From: Protea cynaroides
Lineage: Eukaryota; Streptophyta; Magnoliopsida; Proteales; Proteaceae
DNA: 64,000 nucleotides
Assembly (NCBI GenBank): GCA_028583415.1
Contig: CM053270.1
Location: forward strand, 5,278,342 to 5,342,341
Reading direction: 5' to 3'
Shown here one piece after another: positions 56,301-60,616 of the stretch. The notes below the pieces were generated by a model. That model did not search any database and was not told the origin of the DNA. It worked only from the letters and a program-made list of their open reading frames with translations. A program made the translations under genes and the position numbers. Numbering within the stretch: position 1 is the first letter of the stretch; every line of letters begins with the position of its first letter.

Positions 56301-59090
56301 TCTCAAGGTCGAAACGATCTTGAGACTTGAGATTTTAATCTATGCCCGGGGCAAGAGATCTTGCAATTTAACAGGCATGAGCTTCTTTGACTCTAGTCTC
56401 TCCGAGAAAACAAAAAGAAAGGATGTTTCTTGATATAGGCTCTCACTTCAGCTTGCTTGGAGATGGAGTTCAGACTACTAACATTCTAGAAAAATCCTTT
56501 CATCATGATGGATGAAAAGGCTGAGAGGACAGAAATCGCACATGACCCTCTTAGGATTGTGTATGTATTCCTTCCTTATATAGATAGCTAGCTTCTTTGA
56601 GTGACCCAGGAACTCTCCCCTTAGGGTGCATTCCTGGTGTGTAAGCCGAGCCCTTCTTACTTGAAAGGAAAGGACATCTATCATGAACGGACTCCTTGGG
56701 CTGTGCCTACAACTGCTTCATCCCCTTGTTTGGCCCGCTGAGAGAGAATGGGCTAACCGTGTTGCCTTACCTTAAAAGTGGTTGACGACCCTGCCAGAAG
56801 TCTTCTTTCTTCTGTTGTCCTGCTAGCTCAAATCTCGTACTATACCTTGAAGGTAGCTGGCTACCTGAAAGAGCCTTGAGGCACTCGGAAAAGTCCCTTA
56901 GAGGAGCGCTCAGATCATTTTCCTTTGAACCGAGCTTTGGCTTTTCCTGAAGAGCAGGTCTGAATTCCAGAACCATGATCCTTTGCCGCCGAAGACATCT
57001 CAACATTAGGAGGGGTCACTGGGTTTCCCAAATGGCTCAAGGAGGATGGGGTTAGGGCAGGGTGGATGCCGAAGTAGGAGCTTGATTTGCAGTGGGAGAA
57101 ACAGGCATAGGAAAAGTAGCAGAAGGGCCTGGGGTTTTTGGGTCAGGATGTTGATGGTTAGGGTCAAAAGGGTTGGGTGTGGATTTGGGCAAGTGGGTTC
57201 TGGGATTTGGGTCTGAGGAAAGGATGGGTTGGGCTTGATTTGGGTTACTCATAGGGATGGTTGGGTTTATGGATTTAGAACTCGAGACGGGATCAAGGGA
57301 TGGTTGGGTCGAAGCAGCAGTTTTAGACCGAACCGGTTTACTACCTCTTTTTGATTTATAAGTTGAAATCTGCTTTGGGTTCTCAACTGAAGCAACGTTG
57401 GAAGTTCTCGACAGCAGAAGGCAGAATCGGGACTGATAAGGCAATGATCTTCCCCAGGCGGCAAATCGGCAAATAGATTTTCATGGATCTTTGGATTAGG
57501 CACAAAGACAGAGCCGAATGTCTTTACCAGAGGCTTCAGGGGGCAAGTTTTCATCAAAGAGGAAATCGTCTCCCTCCTCAGCAGAAGTTGCAGCAACGTC
57601 AGAGTCCTCATCATCTAGGGCGGTGAACCTCTTGGTGGTAGGTAGAGCTTCGGGAGCTGGCCGGCGACTTTGCTGCCGTCCAGGCTATCTGAGGGTACGT
57701 TCTTCTGATTTGCCACGTCACCTTCTTCTTCTTTCTCCTTCTGAACATCCAGTTGGATTTGTTAACTATAATTAATTGTCCTGATCTTAGTGCTGGTTGA
57801 TAATGGCTGCATCTTGGATGAACTGGTAGAGTACAAATGGTACAAGGTGGAATGTTTCTCCCATTGACCTTCTATAAAATGTCTCCTTGGTCCTTATCCA
57901 TCCTCTTGCTTGTTATCAACCCCGATATTGTAAGAAGGTTCAAAATTGTGGACTTTCCCCCATTTCTTCTTCTGCTGCAACATTTCGTACATTTCGAATA
58001 TACAATTTCATTAGTCATTTTGTTTTGATTTCTTATGAAACTAAATATTTCGATGATTTTTGCAAAATTTTGTATTTTGAAACGTTTCAGTAATTCCAAC
58101 TTCTTCCCTTAAGTATGACTCAGAGTCTTCACTACCAAGATTAAAAAATGAAAAAGAAAAAGAAAAGAAAAAAAAAAAAGAAAGTTGCTTAGTATGAGAC
58201 TTTCCCTTCACACTTCGAAACCTTTTAGTGAATCCAACTCTTCCCTTAGTATGACTAAGAGTCTTCTCTTTCCAGATAAAAAAATAAAATAAAAGTAAAA
58301 AGAAAAAAAGAAAGTTGTTTCATGGGGTGAGATTGTGTTAGAGAATCTTTGATCTTCCTGTTCTATTTTTTATATTTTTACCTTTTCAAATCATGAATTC
58401 AGTGCAATTAACAGGGTGTGAAATAACATCTCACAACTGTACAAATTGGAAATAATCAGCAACAAGTACATAACCAATGTGCAATATAACATACCCTAAG
58501 CTTCATAGATAATCAGGCTCCATAGCTAATCAATGTGCAGAACTACAGAGCACAGCATACTCTATTTTCACAACTAGAGAAAAGCCCCTAGGGTTTCTTT
58601 GGTTGAATGAGTGGAGCTTTTGCCTGTACGATTGAATATATTAACTTGGCCATAAATGTGGATAAACTCACAAAAGGGGCACAATGGCACATGTCTTAGT
58701 GAAGTATCGCCAGTTCAAAGTGCATATCCTTAGGTGCATTTGTTAACAACACTGTTTTCATGTACGTGCTATGGCTTAATGTCTAAGCTCTTTAATCAAT
58801 GAAATACAAATATCTACTAATGTCTTTCACCCTTTTTTTTTATTATTATTTTTTGGTGGGGATGTTGAACTTTTTTTTCCTCCATAGAATCTCTTAGAGC
58901 ACGATACTCCGATATCTGATACGTGGTTTTTTTTTAATTTTTTATTCAATTTATACAGGTTGATTGAAGAGTGTTGGAACCCAGAACCTGATGTGCGACC
59001 AACATTTACTGAGATTATCATACGGCTTGATAAAATTGTTGCAAACTGTTCTAAGCACGGATGGTGGAAAGAAACATTTAAGCTTCCTTG
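487..59090 (+). CDS. ILK: Plant ILK-type (Raf-like) protein kinase, partial, 7 exons across 58.6 kb
   Basis: Seven exons join in frame into the C-terminal two thirds of a protein kinase domain. In order I see the helix-C region with a conserved Glu (FKEELSVLGKVRHPN), hinge (VLEYHPKGDLG), catalytic loop (HCDLKPKN), activation segment (VAGFG, then VAPEVY), the DAFSFG helix F, and a tail ending RPTFTEIIIRLDKIVANCSK..WWKETFKLPW. This tail and the PFHPIPPEEAAKMICLEGKRP stretch are characteristic of plant ankyrin-kinase proteins called integrin-linked kinases (Arabidopsis ILK1 group). HRD is HCD and DFG is GFG, so the Mg-binding Asp is missing; some family members share this, and Arabidopsis ILK1 is reported to use Mn. 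Known roles are in immune and ion-stress signalling at membranes. The ankyrin repeats, glycine loop and VAIK lysine lie left of the window; the terminal Trp codon is split, so another exon follows 59090. Exon identity is observed; the paralogue is not resolved. Confidence 0.9.
608..1031 (+). other. Kinase intron, ordinary size
   Basis: Intron from gtaagc to ttttacag. AT-rich, no recognisable insert. The small open frame at 703-948 shows no family motif. Confidence 0.85.
1032..1111 (+). CDS. ILK: ILK-type kinase exon b
   Basis: Encodes GDLGSYLQKKGRLSPSKAL then RFALDIA, the linker and helix E of the kinase C-lobe. The acceptor is ttttacag. The donor reads AG|GCAAGT, a GC rather than GT donor in otherwise consensus context; using it restores the codon R before GMNYLHE in the next exon, so the frame supports this choice. 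Confidence 0.88.
1112..1334 (+). other. GC-AG intron
   Basis: Begins GCAAGT and ends tgttcag. The donor has C at +2 but otherwise matches the donor consensus closely, as usual for the roughly 1% of plant introns of this class. The codon spanning it (AG|G, Arg) restores IA-R-GMNYLHE. No insert seen. Confidence 0.85.
1335..1397 (+). CDS. ILK: ILK-type kinase exon c (catalytic loop)
   Basis: A 63-base exon encoding GMNYLHECRPDPVIHCDLKP. It holds the catalytic Asp and Lys in HCDLKPKN, with Cys in place of the Arg of HRD, a non-RD kinase. It ends AA|GTAAG and the split Lys codon is completed at 1524. Confidence 0.9.
1524..1642 (+). CDS. ILK: ILK-type kinase exon d (GFG motif)
   Basis: Encodes NILLDSGGQLKVAGFGLVKL and SKISPDKAKLAQEAHVDPS. 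The canonical DFG is GFG here, as in several plant ILKs. The donor is a|gtaagt at 1643, opening the 28.5-kb intron; the split Ser codon is completed at 30116. Confidence 0.92.
1643..2016 (+). other. Original intron sequence left of the nested insertions
   Basis: AT-rich intron sequence directly after the exon d donor and ending at the 8-bp target duplication of the nested hAT cluster. It resumes, by the duplication, at 9229. Nothing coding. Confidence 0.6.
3492..3570 (+). other. Degenerate plastid-type trnN(GUU)-like sequence inside hAT-1
   Basis: The sequence starts TCCTCAGCAGTTCAATGG, continues TAGAGCGGTTG, and has a T-arm GTAGGTTTGAATCCTAC and a 3' end CTTGGGGGAG. I recognise this pattern as plant organellar tRNA-Asn(GUU), which has TCCTCAGTAGCTCAGTGG, TAGAGCGGTC, GGTTCGAATCC and TTGGGGAG. 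The anticodon arm is destroyed (no GTTAAC) and 6 extra bases lie in the acceptor 3' side, so no working tRNA is expected. Identity rests on memory of the trnN sequence. Confidence 0.7.
3754..5935 (-). pseudogene. hAT transposase, broken
   Basis: Minus-strand open blocks read in order along one hAT transposase: TMQNRFISAEQKKIVDDHVA; a DUF659-type core (GCTLMSDGWTDRRGRHLIN, KSVDAS); a NIGNLKIFKAAIAKGRR...GVTRFATSFLTLQ block; RWECQMGRPLYIAALFLNP; a dimerisation region (KWWGTHGG...AFRILGLCCSASGCE) and an acidic tail. Blocks are separated by stops at about 5622, 5415 and 5083, by frame changes near 4550, and by an AT-rich gap at 4230-4320. The final dimerisation motif has lost the usual ERNWS, reading ELNWR. 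The N-terminal zinc finger is not found; its place is taken by the purine-rich block. It would cut and paste hAT-1 elements if intact, but this copy cannot. Confidence 0.85.
5975..7260. repeat. Purine-rich tandem block in hAT-1 (GAA-rich, gacgttgcagag units)
   Basis: About 1.3 kb of nearly pure A/G on the + strand. Imperfect units combine a poly-A run, gacgttgcagag, cagagaggtagaagaagaag and tggagcagaccagcagag, repeated many times with variable spacing. Long open frames here on either strand are compositional only. A similar, diverged block is in the hAT-1 copy at 31158-32468, so it belongs to the family rather than to one insertion. Confidence 0.85.
8080..9083. mobile_element. Non-autonomous hAT-1 MITE
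   Basis: Perfect terminal repeats CATAGTTGTCAAGGCG and its inverse, with a perfect 8-bp duplication gctacaaa (8072-8079, 9084-9091). 1004 bp. The ends are packed with GCCTAGGCG-type motifs and the centre has an inverted repeat around 8320-8380 (cttatttatgactaat and its near inverse). No coding. Same subfamily as 52044-52844 and 53722-54643. Confidence 0.93.
9229..10074. other. Intron sequence with short tandem repeats
   Basis: The original intron resumes after the hAT cluster. At about 9846-9960 a 33-base unit (aataatctccacgaaggaag and variants) repeats about 3.5 times. Otherwise AT-rich with no coding or RNA feature recognised. Confidence 0.5.
10075..10308 (+). repeat. Copia-1 5' LTR
   Basis: Starts TGTAATATGC and ends CATTATTCAACA. 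U3 contains a roughly 26-base unit (caggttcagtgttacctaac) repeated about five times with variation. A TATA-like attataaatagatgag lies near 10255, followed by the transcribed leader. Confidence 0.9.
10309..10325 (+). promoter_or_regulatory. Copia-1 primer-binding site
   Basis: TGGTATTAGAGC directly after the LTR matches the usual plant Copia site TGGTATCAGAGC for initiator tRNA-Met, with one C to T change. Confidence 0.85.
10522..14815 (+). pseudogene. Copia-1 gag-pol, broken
   Basis: Gag begins at the ATG at 10522 (UBN2-type; KLDGNNYLMWSRS) with a zinc knuckle near 11303 (CEFCGKERYTKEYC, His replaced by Tyr). Protease follows with DSGA near 11600, the GAG-pre-integrase and integrase (LRTDNGTEY, DTPAQNGVAERKN) at about 11980-12740, RT (KTWNLVPLPPGKRSVGYKW; YVDD near 13875) and RNase H (TDVDWAGS, SSAEVEFRA, LFCDNKSTIS). 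Stops and frameshifts break it near 10885, 11340, 11630, 11822, 12120, 12737, 13500, 13760 and 14583. It would have copied the element through RNA; it cannot now. Confidence 0.92.
14841..15010 (+). repeat. Copia-1 3' LTR, deleted
   Basis: Starts TGTAATGTGC and ends CATTATTCAACA but lacks about 64 bases present in the 5' LTR, between tctctacc and aaccattattc. The missing part holds the TATA-like box and start of the leader. A short acc repeat flanks the deletion. Confidence 0.9.
15011..16491. other. Unclassified repeat-derived sequence, including a hAT-1 end remnant
   Basis: A diverged hAT-1 end (catagttattaaggtg, then cctaggcggg) lies at 15142-15210. From about 15590 on there are weak similarities to the minus strand of the 59646-60873 LTR family (gattggaaaacccc, gggcccacc). 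A tandem dimer is at 15947-16182. No coding frame is convincing. Confidence 0.45.
15947..16182. repeat. Tandem dimer, 118-base unit with hairpin
   Basis: Two near-identical units start agaccttgcttg and agacctcgcttg. Each includes an inverted repeat; the first is CGGGTGAG-aaaa-CTCACCCG, perfect. Confidence 0.85.
16492..17529. mobile_element. Deletion derivative of hAT-2
   Basis: Ends CAAGGTTTAAAATCTCGG and the inverse of CATGGAATAAAATATCGG. Flanking 8-mers ggcacaac and ggcacagc differ at one base. Left and right portions are nearly the same as the ends of the 5-kb hAT-2 at 19997-25049, joined at about 17108 where the larger copy has roughly 4 kb of transposase. Ends are rich in CTCG/CGAG motifs. 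Non-coding. Confidence 0.85.
17538..18011 (-). repeat. Truncated minus-strand copy of the 59646-60873 LTR family
   Basis: From about 17656 (tgatgcgggacc, ggttgagaaaaccct) to about 17990 (gcttcttcaacctttgttag, ttcacgatcagaa) the sequence matches the inverse of the ends of the LTRs at 34131-38606 and 59646-60873. It stops at the GATAC-rich repeat. The stretch 17538-17655 is unassigned. Confidence 0.65.
18012..18400. repeat. GATAC-rich TIR-element end (possible third hAT family)
   Basis: Starts catggttttaagtatcgata and is packed with gatacg/cgtatc motifs, the same layout as the ends of hAT-1 and hAT-2. A possible partner end lies at 29821-29944 (cgatacttgatactttaatc), but flanking 8-mers do not match, so they may not be one element. 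Poly-A/T runs interrupt it. Confidence 0.5.
18516..18818 (-). repeat. Copia LTR remnant, minus strand, with polypurine tract
   Basis: On the minus strand 18752-18516 starts TGTTGGAATCC and ends GATTCAACA with a TATAAATA-like box, 237 bp. Next to it, ctccccctcaag is the inverse of a Copia polypurine tract, and 18764-18800 is the inverse of the Copia-2 3' coding end. It is cut off at 18818 by Copia-2. Confidence 0.75.
18819..19018 (+). repeat. Copia-2 5' LTR
   Basis: Starts TGTTGAGAATATTACG, ends CATCATTCAACA. U3 holds repeats of tgtactacctgtat; TATA-like attataaataagaggac near 18965. The primer-binding site TGGTATCAGAGCC follows at 19019. Confidence 0.93.
19019..19031 (+). promoter_or_regulatory. 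Copia-2 primer-binding site
   Basis: TGGTATCAGAGCC directly after the LTR is the canonical initiator tRNA-Met primer site of plant Copia elements. Confidence 0.9.
19516..19977 (+). pseudogene. Copia-2 gag N-terminal part
   Basis: From the ATG at 19516 (MTSEVTSSGI; TKLDGGNCLMWSRAT), then a stop and frame change near 19635, continuing GTKEKPLTKDIVLKKWHAEN to RSYWQTIDFYDSIHA. It breaks off exactly where Copia-3 continues KCEEDAI; that continuation lies inverted at about 28215. Confidence 0.88.
19997..25049 (-). mobile_element. hAT-2 element, full length, degraded
   Basis: Left end aatctcgggtttcagaggag (terminal ~9 bases lost), right end inverse of CATGGAAGAAAATCTCAG. Flanking ccgtgta and gtgtgta fit a duplicated GCCGTGTA-like site; Copia-3 at about 49634 keeps the uninterrupted site. 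5053 bp, inserted in the inverted RT part of Copia-2. Subterminal regions are full of GAGATCTCG-type motifs. Three similar AT-rich units with atataaataggtcatcatc repeat at about 24150-24560. Confidence 0.88.
20460..23998 (-). pseudogene. hAT-2 transposase (BED finger, DUF659 type), broken
   Basis: Minus strand from MSRPSSGASDGGDGSGSQ near 23998. A BED-type zinc finger follows (CNICGKK, RLKQHLSG) with two in-frame stops, then a basic linker (PEPKRRSKGIGSWF), the DUF659 core (GVTIMCDSWTGPTRKSIINF, SIDAS), a second core block (IQIVTDNGSNFKKAGEM, WTACAAHCIDLMLKDMGK), GGDLVRPDITRFTTNFIALK, a helical block to RWESQLMHPLHKAGE, a dimerisation region near 21600-21740, and a Ser-rich tail ending at 20460. 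Stops or frame changes lie at least near 23218, 22930, 22745, 22255 and 21640. Nuclear DNA transposase by family; this copy is inactive. Confidence 0.88.
25057..28215 (-). pseudogene. Copia-2 inverted segment: gag C-terminus to RT
   Basis: Read on the minus strand from 28215: gag end with zinc knuckle (CEYCSKLWYTKDTC, His replaced by Tyr), protease (WVIDTGATDHMTG near 27595), GAG-pre-integrase (QQWHRHLG), integrase (VHSDVWGPTRT; DTPAQNGVAERKNRHLLETA at 26780), and RT (YKARLVAQGFTQTYGIDYKE at 25750; YVDDIIIAG near 25375). Frame breaks lie near 27130, 26840, 26270 and 25866. Very close to Copia-3 over the shared parts. Confidence 0.92.
28216..28876 (+). pseudogene. Copia-2 RT end and RNase H, plus polypurine tract
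   Basis: Resumes on + with LVSQFMHDPYFTHMEAVYRI-like sequence, then RNase H: YTDADWVGSPD, SSAEAEYRAMTHGICELLWL, LFCDNQAAISIAND, HVEVDRHFIKEKL, QLADIFTKGLPG. 28465-28869 is an uninterrupted frame. The catalytic acidic residues appear intact. The polypurine tract ttgagggggagtg abuts the LTR at 28877. Confidence 0.9.
28877..29090 (+). repeat. Copia-2 3' LTR
   Basis: Starts TGTTGAGAATATTACG and ends CATCATTCAACA. Nearly identical to the 5' LTR apart from an extra copy of the tgtactacctgtat repeat, which accounts for its greater length. Confidence 0.93.
29091..30115. other. Intron sequence with GATAC-rich remnants
   Basis: 29091-29400 is LTR-like but unassigned. GATAC-rich repeat remnants are at about 29420-29480 and 29821-29944. 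From about 29945 the original intron seems to resume and ends at the tgtatag acceptor. No coding. Confidence 0.45.
30116..30201 (+). CDS. ILK: ILK-type kinase exon e (APE motif)
   Basis: Acceptor tgtatag, then the end of a Ser codon and LYVAPEVYKDEIFDRTVDAF followed by SFGLILYE. The APE motif and helix F Asp are intact. The donor is gag|gtgctg. The next exon is 12.4 kb away and starts in the same phase. Confidence 0.92.
30202..30840 (+). other. Original intron sequence after exon e
   Basis: AT-rich with no repeat or coding feature that I recognise, starting from the gtgctg donor. Confidence 0.55.
31308..31392. repeat. (TA)n microsatellite
   Basis: About 84 bases of uninterrupted TA inside the hAT-1 copy. 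Likely variable in length. Confidence 0.98.
31627..31649 (+). other. Truncated plastid-type trnN-like segment in hAT-1
   Basis: tcctcagtagttcagtgg followed by tagag is the first 23 bases of the trnN-like sequence, closer to organellar trnN than the copy at 3492. It is cut by a poly-A run. It sits at the matching place in the element, so the capture precedes these insertions. Confidence 0.7.
33125..34130. other. Intron sequence with an L1-tail-like stretch and a TIR-element arm
   Basis: 33609-33760 starts with a poly-T run and ggggggtaaataaag and resembles the inverse of an L1 3' end. 33846-33915 (acagatgtaaatgg ... cgcattcatgtctgttt) is the inverse of 38820-38905, suggesting arms of one TIR element split by the solo LTR. 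Low sequence identity; both calls tentative. Confidence 0.4.
35940..36890. repeat. Tandem repeat array, about 148-base unit
   Basis: Three close units (cores at 36318, 36465 and 36614: gtgatccattgaagtggagc, ggggatctctgctgggg, catagcctttcttataata) with diverged units on both sides (about 35960, 36070, 36710, 36808). The minus-strand open frames here are created by the repetition. Confidence 0.88.
36915..37200. repeat. Short repeats gatcatgacgagggttt / ggatcaatggcggttca
   Basis: Five or so copies of gatcatgaygagggttygct followed by gggatcartgg, irregularly spaced, within the same large LTR. Confidence 0.85.
38612..39059. other. Sequence between LTR and L1 fragment; possible TIR arm
   Basis: 38740-38905 holds atccggatatcc, gaatttggatatttgat and the inverse of the arm at 33846. 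No coding seen. Confidence 0.35.
39060..39480 (-). pseudogene. L1 LINE ORF2 C-terminal fragment (zf-RVT region)
   Basis: Minus strand reads DSVRWTETSSGIFSTSSSW then EIVRYQ, with a later IDCSLCRDRF and CVGHISPLERA. This is the pattern D.V.W..TSSG.FS..S.W and C..C of the zinc-binding domain after plant L1 reverse transcriptases. Frame changes occur within it. Confidence 0.65.
39514..39973 (+). repeat. Tandem duplication, about 226-base unit
   Basis: Two units start cttttccctatacgat and cttttccccatacgaa and share ggggatgccaattatccaac and gtttaaagtntgtttgttag. A third partial start is at 39974, followed by a tttataaatatg box near 40057, suggesting part of an LTR. Confidence 0.8.
39974..40298. 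other. LTR-like tail and a possible MITE arm
   Basis: From about 40184, ggggtgtcaatttctggccc with repeated ccgattaaaac and gaccgatta motifs resembles the ends of common plant hAT-like MITEs. Its other half lies at 40888-40975, split by an L1 fragment. Class not proven. Confidence 0.4.
40299..40871 (-). mobile_element. 5'-truncated L1 insertion with 16-bp duplication
   Basis: Flanked by gcctggaccgattatt at 40283-40298 and again at 40872-40887. The minus strand encodes the L1 zinc-binding end (GIIPNSSCGLC, EEDIHHLFF in one frame, then YHIRSKRNLRQWVAKS) and finishes in an A/T-rich tail at the left. Length 573 bp; 5' truncation is typical of target-primed reverse transcription. Confidence 0.88.
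40888..42602. other. Intron sequence, mostly unassigned
   Basis: 40888-40975 continues the ccgatta-rich MITE-like sequence. 41270-41930 is GC-richer, with agcacac and gccccatgcc repeats, and may be an old LTR. From about 42180 ordinary intron sequence leads to the gggtccag acceptor. No coding support. Confidence 0.4.
42603..42727 (+). CDS. ILK: ILK-type kinase exon f
   Basis: Starts after gggtccag with MIEGVQPFHPIPPEEAAKMI, then CLEGKRPPLKAKSRSYPQDL, ending GG|gtaagc. The Met-Ile-Glu-Gly start continues the LYE of the previous exon, as in plant ILKs. The next phase-matched exon is 16.2 kb away. Confidence 0.92.
42728..43699 (+). other. Intron sequence after exon f
   Basis: AT-rich with a poly-A/GAA run at 43160-43190. 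The short open frames show no family motif. Confidence 0.5.
44020..44509 (-). pseudogene. L1 reverse transcriptase, catalytic half
   Basis: Reads QQGCPLSPLLFTLVLEGLS then LTHLAFAYDIMIFSKGNAKS. The L1 catalytic box FADD is FAYD here, so one metal-binding Asp is lost. SINKHKSLIFLVG and LPVSY-like IPVTYLGLSLTS follow. 5' continuity is broken by the LTR at 44510. Confidence 0.88.
44510..45363 (-). repeat. Solo LTR-like repeat (family A), second copy
   Basis: Plus strand starts TGTAGGATCTTATC and ends GGACTGCATCA; minus strand has ccattataaataaagagg as TATA-like box. Flanking pentamers tttgc and cttgc differ at one base. It interrupts the L1 RT, which gives the right outer limits. Matches the split copy at 2150-7932. 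Confidence 0.75.
45369..46490 (-). pseudogene. L1 reverse transcriptase, N-terminal half
   Basis: Reads IPNKKGACSIADFRPISLC, SIIYKIITNLLALRLKEVVG, LVSPNQSACIERRNIVDNIM, ISKIDLQKAYDNVRWEFLME and FLVLVNDSPVGY, the fingers and palm of plant L1 RTs, including the first catalytic Asp in KIDLQKAYD. Frame changes lie near 45740 and 45800. The C-terminal half continues at 44020-44509. Confidence 0.88.
46499..48822 (-). repeat. Large solo LTR (family C) in L1
   Basis: Minus strand starts TGTAAGACCCGCAC and ends GGTGTGATA; a perfect pentamer agggg flanks it (46494-46498, 48823-48827). L1 sequence resumes on both sides. 2324 bp, no genes. It contains clusters of gtggtcg/cgaccac motifs at 47885-48065 and 48550-48690. 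Confidence 0.85.
48937..49213. mobile_element. hAT-1 left-end fragment
   Basis: catagttgtccaggcgac followed by the family's left arm (aacatttaaggcataacc, aaactaagaagttagaa). It stops abruptly at about 49213 against the truncated Copia-3. No right end is present. Confidence 0.85.
52044..52844. mobile_element. Non-autonomous hAT-1 MITE in Copia-3 protease region
   Basis: Perfect CATAGTTGTCAAGGCG ends and perfect 8-bp duplication gtattatg (52036-52043, 52845-52852). The uninterrupted site is present in Copia-2 at 27523-27530. 801 bp; runs in the opposite sense to the 8080 copy but is otherwise alike. Confidence 0.96.
53722..54643. mobile_element. Non-autonomous hAT-1 MITE in Copia-3 gag
   Basis: Right end cgccttgacaactatg with duplication gtgtccaa (54644-54651). 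Left end starts at ttgtcaaggcg because about 7 bases (end of duplication plus catag) are missing. Copia-2 keeps the empty site near 19788-19796. Same subfamily as 8080-9083, including the internal inverted repeat. Confidence 0.92.
55407..55426 (-). promoter_or_regulatory. Copia-3 primer-binding site
   Basis: Minus strand TGGTATCAGAGCCAAGTTAG directly after the LTR end; the first twelve bases are the initiator tRNA-Met site. Identical to Copia-2. Confidence 0.9.
55427..55626 (-). repeat. Copia-3 5' LTR
   Basis: Minus strand starts TGTTGAGAATATTACG and ends CATCATTCAACA. Nearly identical to the Copia-2 5' LTR, with the same TATA-like box and tgtactacctgtat repeats. Confidence 0.93.
55801..56344. 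mobile_element. Short hAT-2-type MITE
   Basis: Ends CATGGTTCAAAATCTCGG and inverse of CATAGATTAAAATCTCAAG; flanking 8-mers cctggggc and cccggggc differ at one base. 544 bp, ends rich in CGAGAT/ATCTCG. No coding. Same type as the left end at 61787. Confidence 0.85.
56353..57780 (-). other. Unassigned sequence with a proline-rich frame, possibly L1 5' part
   Basis: 57052-57444 minus is a 130-residue Pro/Ser/Asn-rich frame (PNQAQPILSSDPNPRTHLPK) continuing, with frame changes, an upstream acidic part (FTALDDEDSDVAATSAEEGD). This composition resembles the gag-like ORF1 of plant L1 elements, but no CCHC motif is seen. 56353-57050 looks unlike neighbouring AT-rich sequence; I cannot place it. Confidence 0.3.
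57781..58958 (+). other. Intron sequence before exon g
   Basis: AT-rich. A near duplication is at 58090-58170 and 58200-58320 (acgtttcagtaattccaac / accttttagtgaatccaac, each followed by tatgact and an A/G-rich run). Ends in a T-rich tract and ttatacag acceptor. Confidence 0.5.
58959..59090 (+). CDS. ILK: ILK-type kinase exon g (C-lobe end)
   Basis: Acceptor ttatacag, then LIEECWNPEPDVRPTFTEI followed by IIRLDKIVANCSKHGWWKET and FKLP plus TG of a Trp codon, ending at gtatga. Contains the conserved RPTF motif. If the donor is not used, the frame runs about 40 more codons into a poly-A/GAA tract, which looks unnatural, so a further small exon is likely. Confidence 0.9.
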
Positions 59091-59371
59091 GTATGAATCT
59101 TTTACTAAGTATCCCTTTTTTTTTGCCCCCCCAAAAAAAAAAAAAAAAAAAAAAGAAGAAGAAAAAAGTATCCCTGCAAGTTTTTATCCTAATTTTGAAT
59201 AAAGAAAAGAACCATATTATGTGTTCAATATTCATTTCAGAGCATACTTTTCAAATCAGGGGCCTGGTACCTCTTTGATCTAATCTGCGTACCAGATGAA
59301 TATGGGTTTAATTTTGTTTTTTTTTAATCTTTATTTTTGTACTCTCACGGTTGAAATTACAATTTATACAC

Positions 59372-59422
<51 letters not shown>

Positions 59423-59640
59423 CGGGGGTGTTGTGGGTGACATACTAAACAAAAATCATTTCACTGACACTTAGTCAGGGCAGGACATTTGAGTGTCATG
59501 GGTGATGTACTAAACAAAAATAATTTCCCGGACACTTATGTCCGGGCAGGACATTTGAGTTTCCAATTCACTAGAAACCTGTTCCTACTTTTATGGTACC
59601 ACTTCATTACAAGCCTTTGTAGGAACTACTTGGTGGCTGC
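59091..59640 (+). other. Sequence after exon g with simple repeats
   Basis: Contains a poly-A/GAA run at 59132-59165, a (GA)n run at 59374-59419 and a 65-base tandem duplication at 59435-59566 (gggtgacatactaaac, ggcaggacatttgagt). The missing 3' exon of the kinase was not recognised here. Confidence 0.6.
59374..59419. repeat. (GA)n microsatellite
   Basis: 46 bases of uninterrupted GA, about 285 bases after the last recognised kinase exon. Confidence 0.98.
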
Positions 59641-59645
59641 CTAGG

Positions 59646-60533
59646 TGATGTAGTAGCAATATCCTGGATGGATCGATATGAGCTGATTTGGCTACCCAAG
59701 CCAAACCTGAACCGGCTCAAACCCAAACCAACCTTTTGGTCTGGAAAGGGTTGGTAGAGAGTTAATTAGAATTAGGAAGTTTCAGTATTAGGTTTCTTAT
59801 CTATTATTTCTGTTTTGAGTAGGAATTTCCAATCATAGATACAATATGTAGTTTCTAAAATTATGCCAATTAGTTTAGGAAAGTTTTACCTTTAAATAGA
59901 ACATGTATTAGGTTTTTATTTTCAGATTGAAGAATTGAATAGAAGGAAGAATTGATTGGGTTATTGTGCCTATGGGCTGAAAGTTGGTGCTCTCTCTCTC
60001 TCTCTTCCCTCTCTTCGTCTTTGAAATCAGGAATAGTCCACTACATAGATTGATTCCCCATCCTCTCCTTCTTCTTCCTCCTCCCTGTTCTTCTTCTTAT
60101 TTTCTGGGTCTTCCCTGTTCTGGGTGGTACGTGGCAGTAGCTTTCAATTGGGTTGAACTCCCTGAAAACCCCTCTGTTTGGGCTGAACTTTTGGTCGAAG
60201 ACTACTCCTATAAGGGCGATTCAAACCCCAAGGTGCTAGGACTGATAGCTTGCTGGAACTGGACATTATAGATAGAAGAACAGACTTGGTTCTTGGTTCT
60301 TTTGCCATATCTGTTTCAGGAGGCTTGTTCCCTCTTCAGATTCAATTGCTTGGCCTGGTTTGAGTTCGAAACGAGAGGCCTGAATGTCTTGACCCTTCAT
60401 CTAAAGTTTTGGAACCATTGGAGGCATATGGAGGAAGTTCTTCCTCTTCATTCTGAATCTGGTCTCCGGCTCTTGTTTCTGTCGACAGCTTGAAGAAGAC
60501 TGAGTTCAATCTAATTTCCAGATTTGCCCTTGA

Positions 60534-60616
<83 letters not shown>

